Shown: positions 50,977 through 58,712 of the stretch, piece by piece
Layout of the letters: each line of letters opens with the position of its first letter
How positions within the stretch are numbered: the stretch's first letter is position 1
From: JAGWBG01 sp034421095
GTDB lineage: Bacteria; Chloroflexota; Dehalococcoidia; Lucifugimonadales; JAGWBF01
Length of the DNA stretch: 64,000 nt
Reading direction: 5' to 3'
Assembly: GCA_034421095.1 (NCBI GenBank)
Contig: DAOUKR010000018.1
Location: forward strand, 93,582-157,581
Notes under the pieces: model-generated
The model's database searches: none
Seen by the model: the letters and a program-made list of their open reading frames with translations, nothing else
Told to the model about the DNA's origin: nothing
Position numbers and translations under genes: made by a program

Positions 50977-51309
50977 CTAGGACACGTGGGCCGGCATTAT
51001 GGAGTCCACCGCTCTGGAGAAGCGTCTCCACTCATTGAGGCGTTCTTCCAGGACCTTTTCGCCTTTGGACGTGATGTGGTAGAACCGTCGAGGCAGCACC
51101 GAATCCACTTCTTCCCAATATCCCTCGACCAGCCCTGCTTTCTCCAGCCGGTGCAGCGCGGGGTAGAGGGTGCCTTCCTTGAAACGGAAATACCCGCTGC
51201 TGCGTTTCTCCATTTCCTTGACTATCTGATACCCGTACATAGCCTCCCCGGCCAGCAAGGACAGGAGAAGTGTCTCGGTATTTCCTTTTAGAAGCTCTTT
51301 CTGGGACAT
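50977..51309 (-). CDS. PadR family transcriptional regulator
   Basis: 110-residue winged-helix regulator. ETLLLSLLAGEAMYGYQIVKEMEKRSSGYFRFKEGTLYPALHRLEKAGLVEGYWEE and RRFYHITSKGEKVLEERL are the PadR signature. No Shine-Dalgarno lies before the ATG. A strong promoter and a pair of TTACAG direct repeats stand between -35 and the start, and further upstream a separate small transcription unit with competing hairpins is seen. It probably represses its own operon with the HAAS and DegV genes. Confidence 0.92.
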   Translation of the reverse strand: MSQKELLKGNTETLLLSLLAGEAMYGYQIVKEMEKRSSGYFRFKEGTLYPALHRLEKAGLVEGYWEEVDSVLPRRFYHITSKGEKVLEERLNEWRRFSRAVDSIMPAHVS

Positions 51310-51311
51310 AA

Positions 51312-51327
51312 TTACAGTTACTTACAG
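51312..51327 (-). promoter_or_regulatory. Candidate PadR operator (direct repeat)
   Basis: Two TTACAG boxes (51312-51317 and 51322-51327, plus-strand reading) spaced one helical turn apart, between the padR promoter and the start codon. Confidence 0.4.
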
Positions 51328-51339
51328 GCGTTTAGCGAG

Positions 51340-51368
51340 ATTTTATACCAGTGGCTGGGTACAGTCAA
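51340..51368 (-). promoter_or_regulatory. padR promoter
   Basis: TTGACT (51363-51368) and TAAAAT (51340-51345), 17-bp spacing on the minus strand. Confidence 0.7.
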
Positions 51369-51410
51369 CCCGTCAGGGCGGTTTGCTAATGACTCTTCAA
51401 AAGTTATCGC

Positions 51411-51471
51411 CAAAAATCAAGCCCCGCCAATTGGCAGGGCCATGAGGGTCACGCCAACAGCGGGGAACATT
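51411..51471 (-). ncRNA. Candidate small RNA or attenuated leader upstream of padR
   Basis: A consensus promoter at 51478-51506 would start a transcript near 51471. It ends about 60 nt later in GCCCTGCCAATTGGCGGGGC followed by TTGATTTTT, an intrinsic terminator shape (51421-51440 plus T tract to 51411). An alternative fold pairs CCCCGC with GCGGGG and TTGGC with GCCAA over 51422-51465 and would break the terminator. A 17-codon frame beginning MFPAVG lies inside. Function unknown. Confidence 0.5.
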
Positions 51472-51477
51472 GGGATC

Positions 51478-51506
51478 AGCATAATAGGGCAAGCCGAGTA
51501 TGTCAA
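51478..51506 (-). promoter_or_regulatory. Promoter of the small transcription unit
   Basis: TTGACA (51501-51506) and TATGCT (51478-51483) with 17-bp spacing; no protein gene follows within 160 bp. Confidence 0.7.
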
Positions 51507-51613
51507 GTTTTTGCAGAGAGACCTTTCAAAAGGCCCCGCCTAGAATAGGTTCCCCACACCTCAGGGGTAGAGATCAAGAACACCAAAATGCCGGAGTTAG
51601 CGTCTCTAAGGGT

Positions 51614-51874
51614 TCAATTCAGCCCGTTGATAACATTAAGTATAACAAAGAGTATGATAATGGCGATGGTCGGCGTGAGGTCAAATATTCCAATCCGGGG
51701 GATGATGCGCCTGAGGGGAGCCAGGATAGGCTCGGTTATCTGATACACGATGGCAATCAATGGGTTAAGTTGGCTGCCGCCGCCCATGGGAATCCAAGAC
51801 AGGAGCACCCTTGCGAATATCCCCGCAATCAGTACCCAGACCAGCACATTTATAAAGGTTATGACAAAGTCCAC
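51614..51874 (-). CDS. YggT family membrane protein
   Basis: 86-residue protein with two hydrophobic helices (VITFINVLVWVLIAGIFARVLLSWI and ITPTIAIIILFVILNVIN-like end) and the family element QITEPILAPLRRIIP between them. The ATG overlaps the proC stop codon, the common proC-yggT arrangement. Relatives act in osmotic shock tolerance, cytochrome assembly or division-site positioning. Confidence 0.9.
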   Translation of the reverse strand: MDFVITFINVLVWVLIAGIFARVLLSWIPMGGGSQLNPLIAIVYQITEPILAPLRRIIPRIGIFDLTPTIAIIILFVILNVINGLN

Positions 51875-52674
51875 TATCCACCCAACTCTATGGATTTTTC
51901 GTAAGCCTCTATGACGGCGTTGATGACGTTAGCCCTGAAGCCGCCCTCTTCGAGGGCCAGCAGCGCCTCGACAGTGGTGCCGCCCGGCGAGGAGACCATG
52001 TCCTTTAACTCCGCCGGATGCCTTCCCGTCTCCTTCACCAGGCCGGCGCTGCCCAGTACCGTCTGCAAGGCCAGGGTCCGGGACATGTCCCTGGGAAGGC
52101 CCAGGTGGACCCCCGCATCTATAAGGGACTCTATAAAGAGGAACACGTAGGCCGGGCCGCTGGCGCTGAGGGCAGTGGCCATATCCATGTACTTCTCATC
52201 CGAGACGTATATCTCCTCGCCCATGGTCTGCAATATAGACCGGGCCGATTGGCGTACCCCTTCATCCACCCCCTGAGAGCACGTCCAGAGGCTCATTCCC
52301 TCGCCAATCTGGGCCGGCGTGTTTGGCATCACCCTGATGACCGAGTCATGGCCCAGCCCATGAACTATGGCGGACATCCGGGCGCCGGCGATGATGGAAA
52401 GGACCGTCTGGTCCCGACGCAGGCTGCCGCCAAGCTGTGACATCACTTCGGACAGGTTCTGTGGCTTGACGGAGAGCACCACCATGTCGCCCTTCTCCAC
52501 AGCCTTGAAATTATCTGTGGTGGAGAATACACCGTAACGCTCATGAAGCACCTGGCACCGCGCCTCCAGGTATTCTCCCACCGATATATCTTCTCGGCCG
52601 GCAATGCCCTTCGCCAAGACACCCCCGATAATCGCCTCGGCCATGGTACCGCCACCGACAAAAGCTAATTTCAT
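51874..52674 (-). CDS. proC: Pyrroline-5-carboxylate reductase
   Basis: 266-residue last enzyme of proline synthesis, reducing pyrroline-5-carboxylate with NADPH. MKLAFVGGGTMAEAIIGGVLAKG is the Rossmann start, VIRVMPNTPAQIGEGM and the signature DMVSSPGGTTVEALLALEEGGF are clear. A G-rich ribosome site precedes the ATG. Coupled to yggT. Confidence 0.95.
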   Translation of the reverse strand: MKLAFVGGGTMAEAIIGGVLAKGIAGREDISVGEYLEARCQVLHERYGVFSTTDNFKAVEKGDMVVLSVKPQNLSEVMSQLGGSLRRDQTVLSIIAGARMSAIVHGLGHDSVIRVMPNTPAQIGEGMSLWTCSQGVDEGVRQSARSILQTMGEEIYVSDEKYMDMATALSASGPAYVFLFIESLIDAGVHLGLPRDMSRTLALQTVLGSAGLVKETGRHPAELKDMVSSPGGTTVEALLALEEGGFRANVINAVIEAYEKSIELGG

Positions 52675-52715
52675 GGTCCCCCCAAACCCGAATGAATATC
52701 TTAACTAGCCCCACC

Positions 52716-52807
52716 ATTCATTCCCGTGAAAACGGGAATCCACTGTGCCTCACATTAGACTCCCGCTCCCCGATCGAAGGCGGGGACAGGCTTCGCGGGA
52801 GTGACGA
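52716..52807. repeat. Dispersed repeat, family A with nested insertion
   Basis: Normal left arm (ATTCCCGTGAAAACGGGAAT) and right arm (CTTCGCGGGAGTGACGA), but the right hairpin is split by about 24 bp that form their own hairpin, CCCCG-ATCGAAGG-CGGGG. Upstream of proC. Confidence 0.8.
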
Positions 52808-52904
52808 CACGGTTTAGAAACTCACTCACGTATCAGTAATTATAATAACATCACATCAGGAGTTGCCACCAAACCAGAATACGTATTGGAAACCCGCCAC
52901 ATGG

Positions 52905-53915
52905 TCAGGAAAGGCCCTTCCCCAGGTAGAGGGTCACGGCCAGACTTATAGCCTCCAGCATACTCCGGTGCTGGGCGATGCCCTTTCCGGCGATGTCGAA
53001 GGCCGTGCCGTGGTCAACCGAGGTCCGCAGGAATGGAAGCCCCAGATTGGCGGTGATGCTTTCCTCGAAACCGTGTACCTTGACGGGGATGTGCCCCTGG
53101 TCATGGTACATAGCCAGGGTCACGTCGTAAACTCCCTGAATGGCCTGGTGGAAGACCACGTCGGCAGGGATGGGTCCATAGGCATCTATACCCTTCCGGC
53201 GGGCTTCCTCCACGGCGGGCGCGATATGCTCAGCCTCCTCGTTTCCCAATAGGCCACCGTCGCTGCCGTGGGGATTGAGGGCAGCCACCCCGATCCGCGG
53301 GCTGGGTATGCCCCACTGACCGAAGCTTCTGTGGGTAAGCTCCAGCTTTGCTAGAATTCTGTCCCTGGTCACGTAGTCGCAGGCAACCCGCAGAGAGCGA
53401 TGAGTGGTCAGATGCACCACCCGAAGCCTCCCCGACATAAGCATCGTAGCCACGTCCTGAGCACCGGATATTTCCTGGAGAAGCTCCATGTGACCTATGG
53501 ACTTGTATCCGGCCAGGCTCGCCGCTTCCTTGTTCACGGGGGCGGTAGCCAGAGCGCTCACCTGTCCGTTGAGGGCCAACTCGGCAGCCCTTGAAACCCA
53601 CTCCATAGCCGCCTTGCCGCAGATGGGAGAGACCTTGCCCACCGTTATGTCCCTGGGGTCAAGGTTGTGAGTATCCACCACGTCCACCACCCCCGGCGAG
53701 GTGCCCGCCTCCACCGGCGACTCCACCTCACGCACTTCGAGCAGGCCCCCCGTGAGCTTCACCGCCTGCTCCATAGACCAGGAATTGCCCACAACCACGG
53801 GGCGGCAGGTCCGGTACACGTCGCCCGAAGCCAGGGCCTTGGCAATCACCTCGGGTCCAATGCCGCATGGGTCGCCCATAGTTATAGCGATGACCGGCTT
53901 CGGAGCATCAACCAT
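52905..53915 (-). CDS. PdxA-family 4-phospho-hydroxyacid dehydrogenase
   Basis: 336-residue NAD-dependent dehydrogenase of the PdxA/PdxA2 family. PVIAITMGDPCGIGPEVIAKAL starts the fold, ATAPVNKEA and the metal-binding HRSFGQWGI, YHDQGHIPVK and DHGTAFDIAGKG follow. GGAGG lies 8 bases before the ATG. Because the same genome has PdxS-PdxT, which makes B6 without PdxA, this is more likely a PdxA2-type 4-phospho-threonate or erythronate dehydrogenase than a B6 enzyme; no DUF1537 kinase is adjacent. Confidence 0.9.
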   Translation of the reverse strand: MVDAPKPVIAITMGDPCGIGPEVIAKALASGDVYRTCRPVVVGNSWSMEQAVKLTGGLLEVREVESPVEAGTSPGVVDVVDTHNLDPRDITVGKVSPICGKAAMEWVSRAAELALNGQVSALATAPVNKEAASLAGYKSIGHMELLQEISGAQDVATMLMSGRLRVVHLTTHRSLRVACDYVTRDRILAKLELTHRSFGQWGIPSPRIGVAALNPHGSDGGLLGNEEAEHIAPAVEEARRKGIDAYGPIPADVVFHQAIQGVYDVTLAMYHDQGHIPVKVHGFEESITANLGLPFLRTSVDHGTAFDIAGKGIAQHRSMLEAISLAVTLYLGKGLS

Positions 53916-53979
53916 AATGCCTTCCTCCATCGCTGATATTATCTACATTCCGCACTTGTTCAAGGGCTTGATTATACCA

Positions 53980-54879
53980 CTATCTTTTGCCCAACCTACG
54001 CCCGTGAAACAGGTATAGCTCGGCATATCCCGCATAGGCGCCAAAGTGGTCCAGCGCCCACTCGAGCATCGCCCTGTCCGGGGGCGGCTTCTGCCCCTGC
54101 TCCGGATCGCCCGAAGGAAAGTACCACTCCCAAAGTGCCCTTCTCACCCAAACGTCTATGGGGAAGGCTTCCAGTTTATCAAGAGAGTGCAACAGCACAC
54201 AGTCGGCTATCTTGGGTCCCACACCGGGAAGCTCCATGAGTTGTTCCTTGGCTTCCGGGTAGGGCATCTTTCGCAGGGATTCCAGGTGCAAATTGCCCCC
54301 GGCCACCTTGACGGCGGCCTGGGCCACGTAGGGTGCCCTGAAGCCCAGCCCAAGGGCACGCAGGGAAGCCTCGCCCGCATCCGCCAGCCGCTCAGGAGTG
54401 GGGAAGGTGTGTCGCACGTAACCATCCAGAATCAAGGGCTGGCCGAAGGCATCGGACATGGCCTCCATATTGGCCTGGATTCGGGCAAGGTTGGAGTTTG
54501 CCGAGCAAATGAAGGATACCAGGCACTCCCAGGGCTCTACGCGCAGCAACCTCAGACCCCTGTACTTGTTGACCATCTCCGCCACCCTGGAGTCCTTAGT
54601 TATATCACGGTAGATGGCCTCTACGTCGTCGTCCAGGCGGAAGTAGCCGGATAGGAGACTCTCCATGCGTTCAAGCTCGACGGTGGGCGATGAGTGGACT
54701 TCCACGCCAACCGGGGGATGACCGGTTGTGGGACTTGCGTGCTGCCTAATCTTTATGAGATTGTCCCCGACTACGCCCCAATGCCACCCTCCGCCCGATG
54801 GGTCCGGAAGCCATCGGTGCGCCTGACCACTGAGCACGCTGGAAGCCAGGTCGAAGGGTTGTCCGATAGATAGCTCCAT
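53980..54879 (-). CDS. 8-oxoguanine DNA glycosylase, OGG1 type
   Basis: 299-residue base-excision repair enzyme that removes 8-oxoguanine and cuts by beta-elimination. ICSANSNLARIQANM is the OGG1-type SxNNN-like helix, the helix-hairpin-helix LPGVGPKIADCVLL carries the catalytic Lys223, and FPIDVW gives Asp242. N-terminal OGG domain (FDLASSVLSGQAHRW) present. Start near position 54879 has no strong ribosome site. The next gene on the strand is the exonuclease-DinG fusion, also a DNA repair protein. Confidence 0.9.
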   Translation of the reverse strand: MELSIGQPFDLASSVLSGQAHRWLPDPSGGGWHWGVVGDNLIKIRQHASPTTGHPPVGVEVHSSPTVELERMESLLSGYFRLDDDVEAIYRDITKDSRVAEMVNKYRGLRLLRVEPWECLVSFICSANSNLARIQANMEAMSDAFGQPLILDGYVRHTFPTPERLADAGEASLRALGLGFRAPYVAQAAVKVAGGNLHLESLRKMPYPEAKEQLMELPGVGPKIADCVLLHSLDKLEAFPIDVWVRRALWEWYFPSGDPEQGQKPPPDRAMLEWALDHFGAYAGYAELYLFHGRRLGKR

Positions 54880-54935
54880 TATCCCTTATCCGTCCTCTCA
54901 GCGCCTGGAGCTATCTGTTGTTCTTGTGTTCCGAG

Positions 54936-57824
54936 TCATTTCCCAATCCACTCGGCAGCATATTCCGGGATAGAGCTAAGGGGCGCCAGCTTGACGGTAC
55001 AGGCAGGGATGGACTCTAGGAAGGCTTTGCCATAAGTCCTGGCAATTATGCGCTTGTCCAACACTACGATATTCCCCTTGTCCTGGCTGCTGCGGATTAG
55101 CCTTCCGATGCCCTGGCGAAAGCGCAGGAGTGCCTGGGGAAGGGCATATTGAAAAAAGGGCTCTTCGTATTGAGCGGACCTAGCGGCGAATATAGGCTCG
55201 CTGGGGACGTGGAAAGGGAGCCTGGCCAGGACCAGGGCTTTCAGCATACCTCCGGACACGTCCACCCCCTCCCAGAAGCTGCTGGTGCCCAGTATCACGC
55301 TTTTCGGGTTTTCGCTGAAGCTATGGAGTATTTGCCTCGGGGAGCCGTCTATGCCCTGGGCCAGCACACGTATTCCCTCGCCTTCCAGCGGCCCCCGCAC
55401 GGCTCGCGCAGCGCCCCTCAGGGCTGCGTGGGAGGTGTACAGCACAAGCGTGTGACCCTCCAGGGCCTTGACAAGTCCCGTAAGGGCCGTCTCCATCGCC
55501 TGCTGGTAGCCCCATGCGTTTGGCAAGGGCATATCCTCGGGTATGAGGAGGAGGGCGGCCCGGCTGTAGTTGAAGGGCGAGCCAACCAGTAGCTCCACGC
55601 TGTCCTCCAGACCTACCCGCTCCCGAATATAGTCGAAGTTGCCCTTGCGGTCGGCCTCGACACGGGCGCTGGTGCTCAACGTTGCGCTGGTGAGGACTAC
55701 CGAGCTTTTCCGGGAAAAGAGGCGCTCTTCCAACTCCGGCCCCACGTTCAGAGGGGCGGAGTGCAGGACTATGTAGGAGCGGTTGGACGAGTCGCCCCGG
55801 CCTTCCTGGACGCGGCTCATCCAGTCTATACGACGCTCTTCGGCGGGGGCTGCCAGCAAAATCTTGAGTCGCTCCTGCAGCTGTACCACGTTATCTTGCC
55901 ATGCGGAGAGATCCATTATCGTGGCATCACGGTTCACCGAGCCTTCAAAGGACGAGGTTTCCAGGAAGCGGCACAGTCGGCCAGTCTGACTTATTCCCTC
56001 AGACAGAGCCAGGTCAACGTTCTCCCACGCTATCTCGATGCCCGACCAACCCGGCTGAGCCCTGGTACTACGGGTAATGCTCAACTGCGACTGGTCACCA
56101 TCCGCCTCAGAATGTTGGGCCAGGAAGGTCTCCGCCACACTCCAGAGCCTCTCCCAGCTATCCCTCACCCGTCTCGACCACTGGGTGTCAAGCTCCGTCA
56201 CCATTTCCTCACCCTGCTGTGTCTGTACGCCGGACGTGGACAAGGTTTTGAGCAAAACCCGGACTTCTTCCAGCAAACGCCTCAAGGCGTCGGTCTCCTC
56301 GCCAAGCATGTTCTGAGACACCTGGAACCCCAACTGTCTTGTAGCTTCTTCCTCCAGATGATGTGCTTCGTCAACTACCAGACGATGATACTCGGGCAGC
56401 AACCCTCCGCCCAGAGCCAGGTCGGACAGAAGGAGGGCGTGGTTGACCACAACCATGTGGGCACCCTCAGCCCTGTCTCTGGCAGTCCGCAGGAAGCAGG
56501 ATCCTTCCCCTCGCATACCCGGGCACATGCCCTTATCACTTGCGGAAATCCGGCTCCAGGTGGCTGCATCCTTGCCGGAGAGGTTAATCTCGTTCCTGTC
56601 CCCCGTGCTGGTGTCGCGAAGCCAGACCAGGGACTTACTCAAAAGCCTGGCCTCATCCCCGGACAGGCTCTCTCCGTTGGCCATCTGGTTCCAGCGCCGA
56701 AGGCACAGGTAGTTGGCCCGTCCCTTGAGCGGCACGGCCTTGAACTCGCCCTTTGGGATGATGCCCTCCTCTTCCAGCACCCCTACCAGTGCGGGGATGT
56801 CCTTCTGAAGAAGCTGCTCCTGGAGGTTGATGGTGTTGGTGGACACCACTACCCGGGCCCCGTGCTTCAGAGAGTAGAGGACCAGAGGCAGCAGGTAAGC
56901 CATGGACTTGCCCACGCCCGTTCCTCCCTCGACTATCAGGTGCTCGTCGTTATTGATGGCCCCGGCCACTGCAAGCAGCATCTCCACCTGCTGCGGCCTG
57001 TGCTCGAAATCCGGAAAAGCGCGGGAGAACAGCCCGTCAGGCCCCAGAAAAGCCGCCATATCCTCTTCGTCAACCGGCTTTATATCCTTGCTATGCCTTA
57101 CTACCCTGTCGGACCGCCCCAGCCGATTGCCCAACCCGTCCATATCCATCCCGTTAAGCCCGGCCTGAGAGCCCTGTAATGCCTCGTCACCGGGTGGCAG
57201 CGCCCCAAAGAGCCTCCCGACAGGCCAGCGGGCGCGGGAAGCCAGATGGTGGATGTAGGATGAGATTGCCGGGTCAAGACATCGGGCTTTCTCCAGTAGA
57301 CTCAGAAATACCTGGTGGGTGGCATGTGCATCGGATAACGCCCTGTGTTGCCGGGTGTGCTCGGCCTCCAGCTGCACGGCAAGCCTGGAGAGGGAGTAGG
57401 CTATGGAATAGGGCAGTAGTATGGATGCCAGGTCCCAGGTGTCGTAGGACTCGTTGTTTAGCTGGAGTCCGTGCTTGGAAAGGAAGCCCAAATCGAAGGA
57501 GATGTTATGCCCCACTATGGGGTGGGTGCCTATGAACTCCTCCAGGTCCCCCGCTACGGCGGCAAAGACCGGAGCCCGGTCCACGTTCTTCTGAGCTATC
57601 CCCGTGAGCCTCTGTATGAACGAGGGAAGTTCTCTGAAGGGGTTCACCAGGGTCTGAAACACGTCAATGACGTCGTGACCCTGAAACTTCACCGCTCCTA
57701 TCTCGATGATGGAGTCCTGGTCGGGGTTCAGGCCCGTAGTCTCCAGGTCCAGCGAAACGTAGGTCCTGTCCAGGGGAGACTCCAAGGGGACGTCCAGGGC
57801 TTGTTGACGGTCCTGGGCCATCAT
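54936..57824 (-). CDS. DinG-family helicase with N-terminal DEDDh exonuclease domain
   Basis: 962-residue DNA repair ATPase. Residues 20-185 are a DnaQ-type 3'-5' exonuclease with DLETTG at 26-31, HNISFDLG near 106 and His160/Asp165 (HRALSDA). Residues 275-950 are an XPD/DinG-type helicase: Walker A EGGTGVGKS (299-307) and DEAH (485-488). In the Fe-S region only three cysteines are evident (374, 434, 443), so a full four-Cys cluster is doubtful. Its ATG shares a base with the stop of the PHP gene (TGATG). The same domain order occurs in Firmicute DinG. Confidence 0.93.
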   Translation of the reverse strand: MMAQDRQQALDVPLESPLDRTYVSLDLETTGLNPDQDSIIEIGAVKFQGHDVIDVFQTLVNPFRELPSFIQRLTGIAQKNVDRAPVFAAVAGDLEEFIGTHPIVGHNISFDLGFLSKHGLQLNNESYDTWDLASILLPYSIAYSLSRLAVQLEAEHTRQHRALSDAHATHQVFLSLLEKARCLDPAISSYIHHLASRARWPVGRLFGALPPGDEALQGSQAGLNGMDMDGLGNRLGRSDRVVRHSKDIKPVDEEDMAAFLGPDGLFSRAFPDFEHRPQQVEMLLAVAGAINNDEHLIVEGGTGVGKSMAYLLPLVLYSLKHGARVVVSTNTINLQEQLLQKDIPALVGVLEEEGIIPKGEFKAVPLKGRANYLCLRRWNQMANGESLSGDEARLLSKSLVWLRDTSTGDRNEINLSGKDAATWSRISASDKGMCPGMRGEGSCFLRTARDRAEGAHMVVVNHALLLSDLALGGGLLPEYHRLVVDEAHHLEEEATRQLGFQVSQNMLGEETDALRRLLEEVRVLLKTLSTSGVQTQQGEEMVTELDTQWSRRVRDSWERLWSVAETFLAQHSEADGDQSQLSITRSTRAQPGWSGIEIAWENVDLALSEGISQTGRLCRFLETSSFEGSVNRDATIMDLSAWQDNVVQLQERLKILLAAPAEERRIDWMSRVQEGRGDSSNRSYIVLHSAPLNVGPELEERLFSRKSSVVLTSATLSTSARVEADRKGNFDYIRERVGLEDSVELLVGSPFNYSRAALLLIPEDMPLPNAWGYQQAMETALTGLVKALEGHTLVLYTSHAALRGAARAVRGPLEGEGIRVLAQGIDGSPRQILHSFSENPKSVILGTSSFWEGVDVSGGMLKALVLARLPFHVPSEPIFAARSAQYEEPFFQYALPQALLRFRQGIGRLIRSSQDKGNIVVLDKRIIARTYGKAFLESIPACTVKLAPLSSIPEYAAEWIGK

Positions 57825-58555
57825 CAGTTACCCTCGTCAACGGTGAAAGGCTCAGGGACCGGCAGCCAGGACCCCTTCGGGTCCCGGTTGTTCCGGCTCA
57901 GGACGGCGGGATAAAAGCTCCCGGTGCGCAAGGCGTTCATAAACTCCGCTTCGCTGCTAATCTCGCTTTCAAAGGAGGTGATGTACCGCCCAAGGCCATG
58001 CTTGGAGTGGGCATCGCTGCCGCCGGTGACCTTGAAATTGAGGTGCTGGGCCACTCGCACGGCGAACTGGTTCTCACGGTCGGAGGTCCCGCCATTGGCC
58101 ACCTCGATGGCGTCCACCAGCCCGAATACTGGGTGTTTCACGGCTTCTTCTACCGTGGACGGGACGGCCGGCATATCCTTGTATATGAGGGGCTTGACAA
58201 ATGGACGAGCGTCGAACAGTGCCCGGAAGGGGTGAGCGCTTACAATGAAGCCACCCACCTCGTCCACTGCCTTGCGCAGTTCCGGGGCGTTGCATATTCC
58301 GGGTAGATAGCTATTGAGGCCAAAGGCCAGGATGTGGCCCATGTCGGTATCCACTTCCATAGCCCTGATGAGTACCAGGTTGTGGCGGGCGGCGAAAGCC
58401 TGGAACTCGTGCCGGTCCCAGGGACCGCTGTGTTCAGTAATACACAGACCGAAGAGGCCCAGACGCTCCGCCTCAAGGACCATATCCTCGGGTGAGAGAT
58501 TACTGTCGCTGCTGCCCTTCGTAGTATGGACGTGCATATCAAACAAGCGTGCCAT
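57824..58555 (-). CDS. PHP-domain metal-dependent phosphoesterase
   Basis: 243-residue PHP protein, likely a trinuclear-metal phosphoesterase. HVHT at 8-11, ITEHSGPWD, EVD, SAHPFRA and TGGSDAH are the ordered metal-binding motifs. AGAGGAG precedes the ATG and a near-consensus promoter is 35 bp upstream. It is translationally coupled to the exonuclease-DinG gene, so it may act on nucleic acid ends or nucleotides. Confidence 0.9.
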   Translation of the reverse strand: MARLFDMHVHTTKGSSDSNLSPEDMVLEAERLGLFGLCITEHSGPWDRHEFQAFAARHNLVLIRAMEVDTDMGHILAFGLNSYLPGICNAPELRKAVDEVGGFIVSAHPFRALFDARPFVKPLIYKDMPAVPSTVEEAVKHPVFGLVDAIEVANGGTSDRENQFAVRVAQHLNFKVTGGSDAHSKHGLGRYITSFESEISSEAEFMNALRTGSFYPAVLSRNNRDPKGSWLPVPEPFTVDEGN

Positions 58556-58590
58556 GCGCTCCTCTTAGCCAATGGTCGGTAAGCTATCCC

Positions 58591-58619
58591 ATTGTATCGG
58601 CGAAGGCTAGTCTCGTCAA
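58591..58619 (-). promoter_or_regulatory. Promoter for PHP-dinG
   Basis: TTGACG (58614-58619) and TACAAT (58591-58596), 17-bp spacing. Confidence 0.75.
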
Positions 58620-58638
58620 TGCTAGGGACGCCTATGGA

Positions 58639-58667
58639 TTGACAGGCTAATGTCCTCAAAACATAAT
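58639..58667 (+). promoter_or_regulatory. Promoter for pncB
   Basis: TTGACA (58639-58644) and CATAAT (58662-58667), 17-bp spacing, back to back with the PHP-dinG promoter. It places the transcript start near 58674, after the first ATG of the open frame. Confidence 0.75.
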
Positions 58668-58712
58668 GGAGAGTACTCAAGCGTACCTACGCCACAGGAG
58701 ATGTCACCAGCA

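Noticed and set aside
55761..57179. 472-residue plus-strand open frame
   Set aside because: Antisense shadow of the exonuclease-DinG gene; long only because of GC-rich codon bias.
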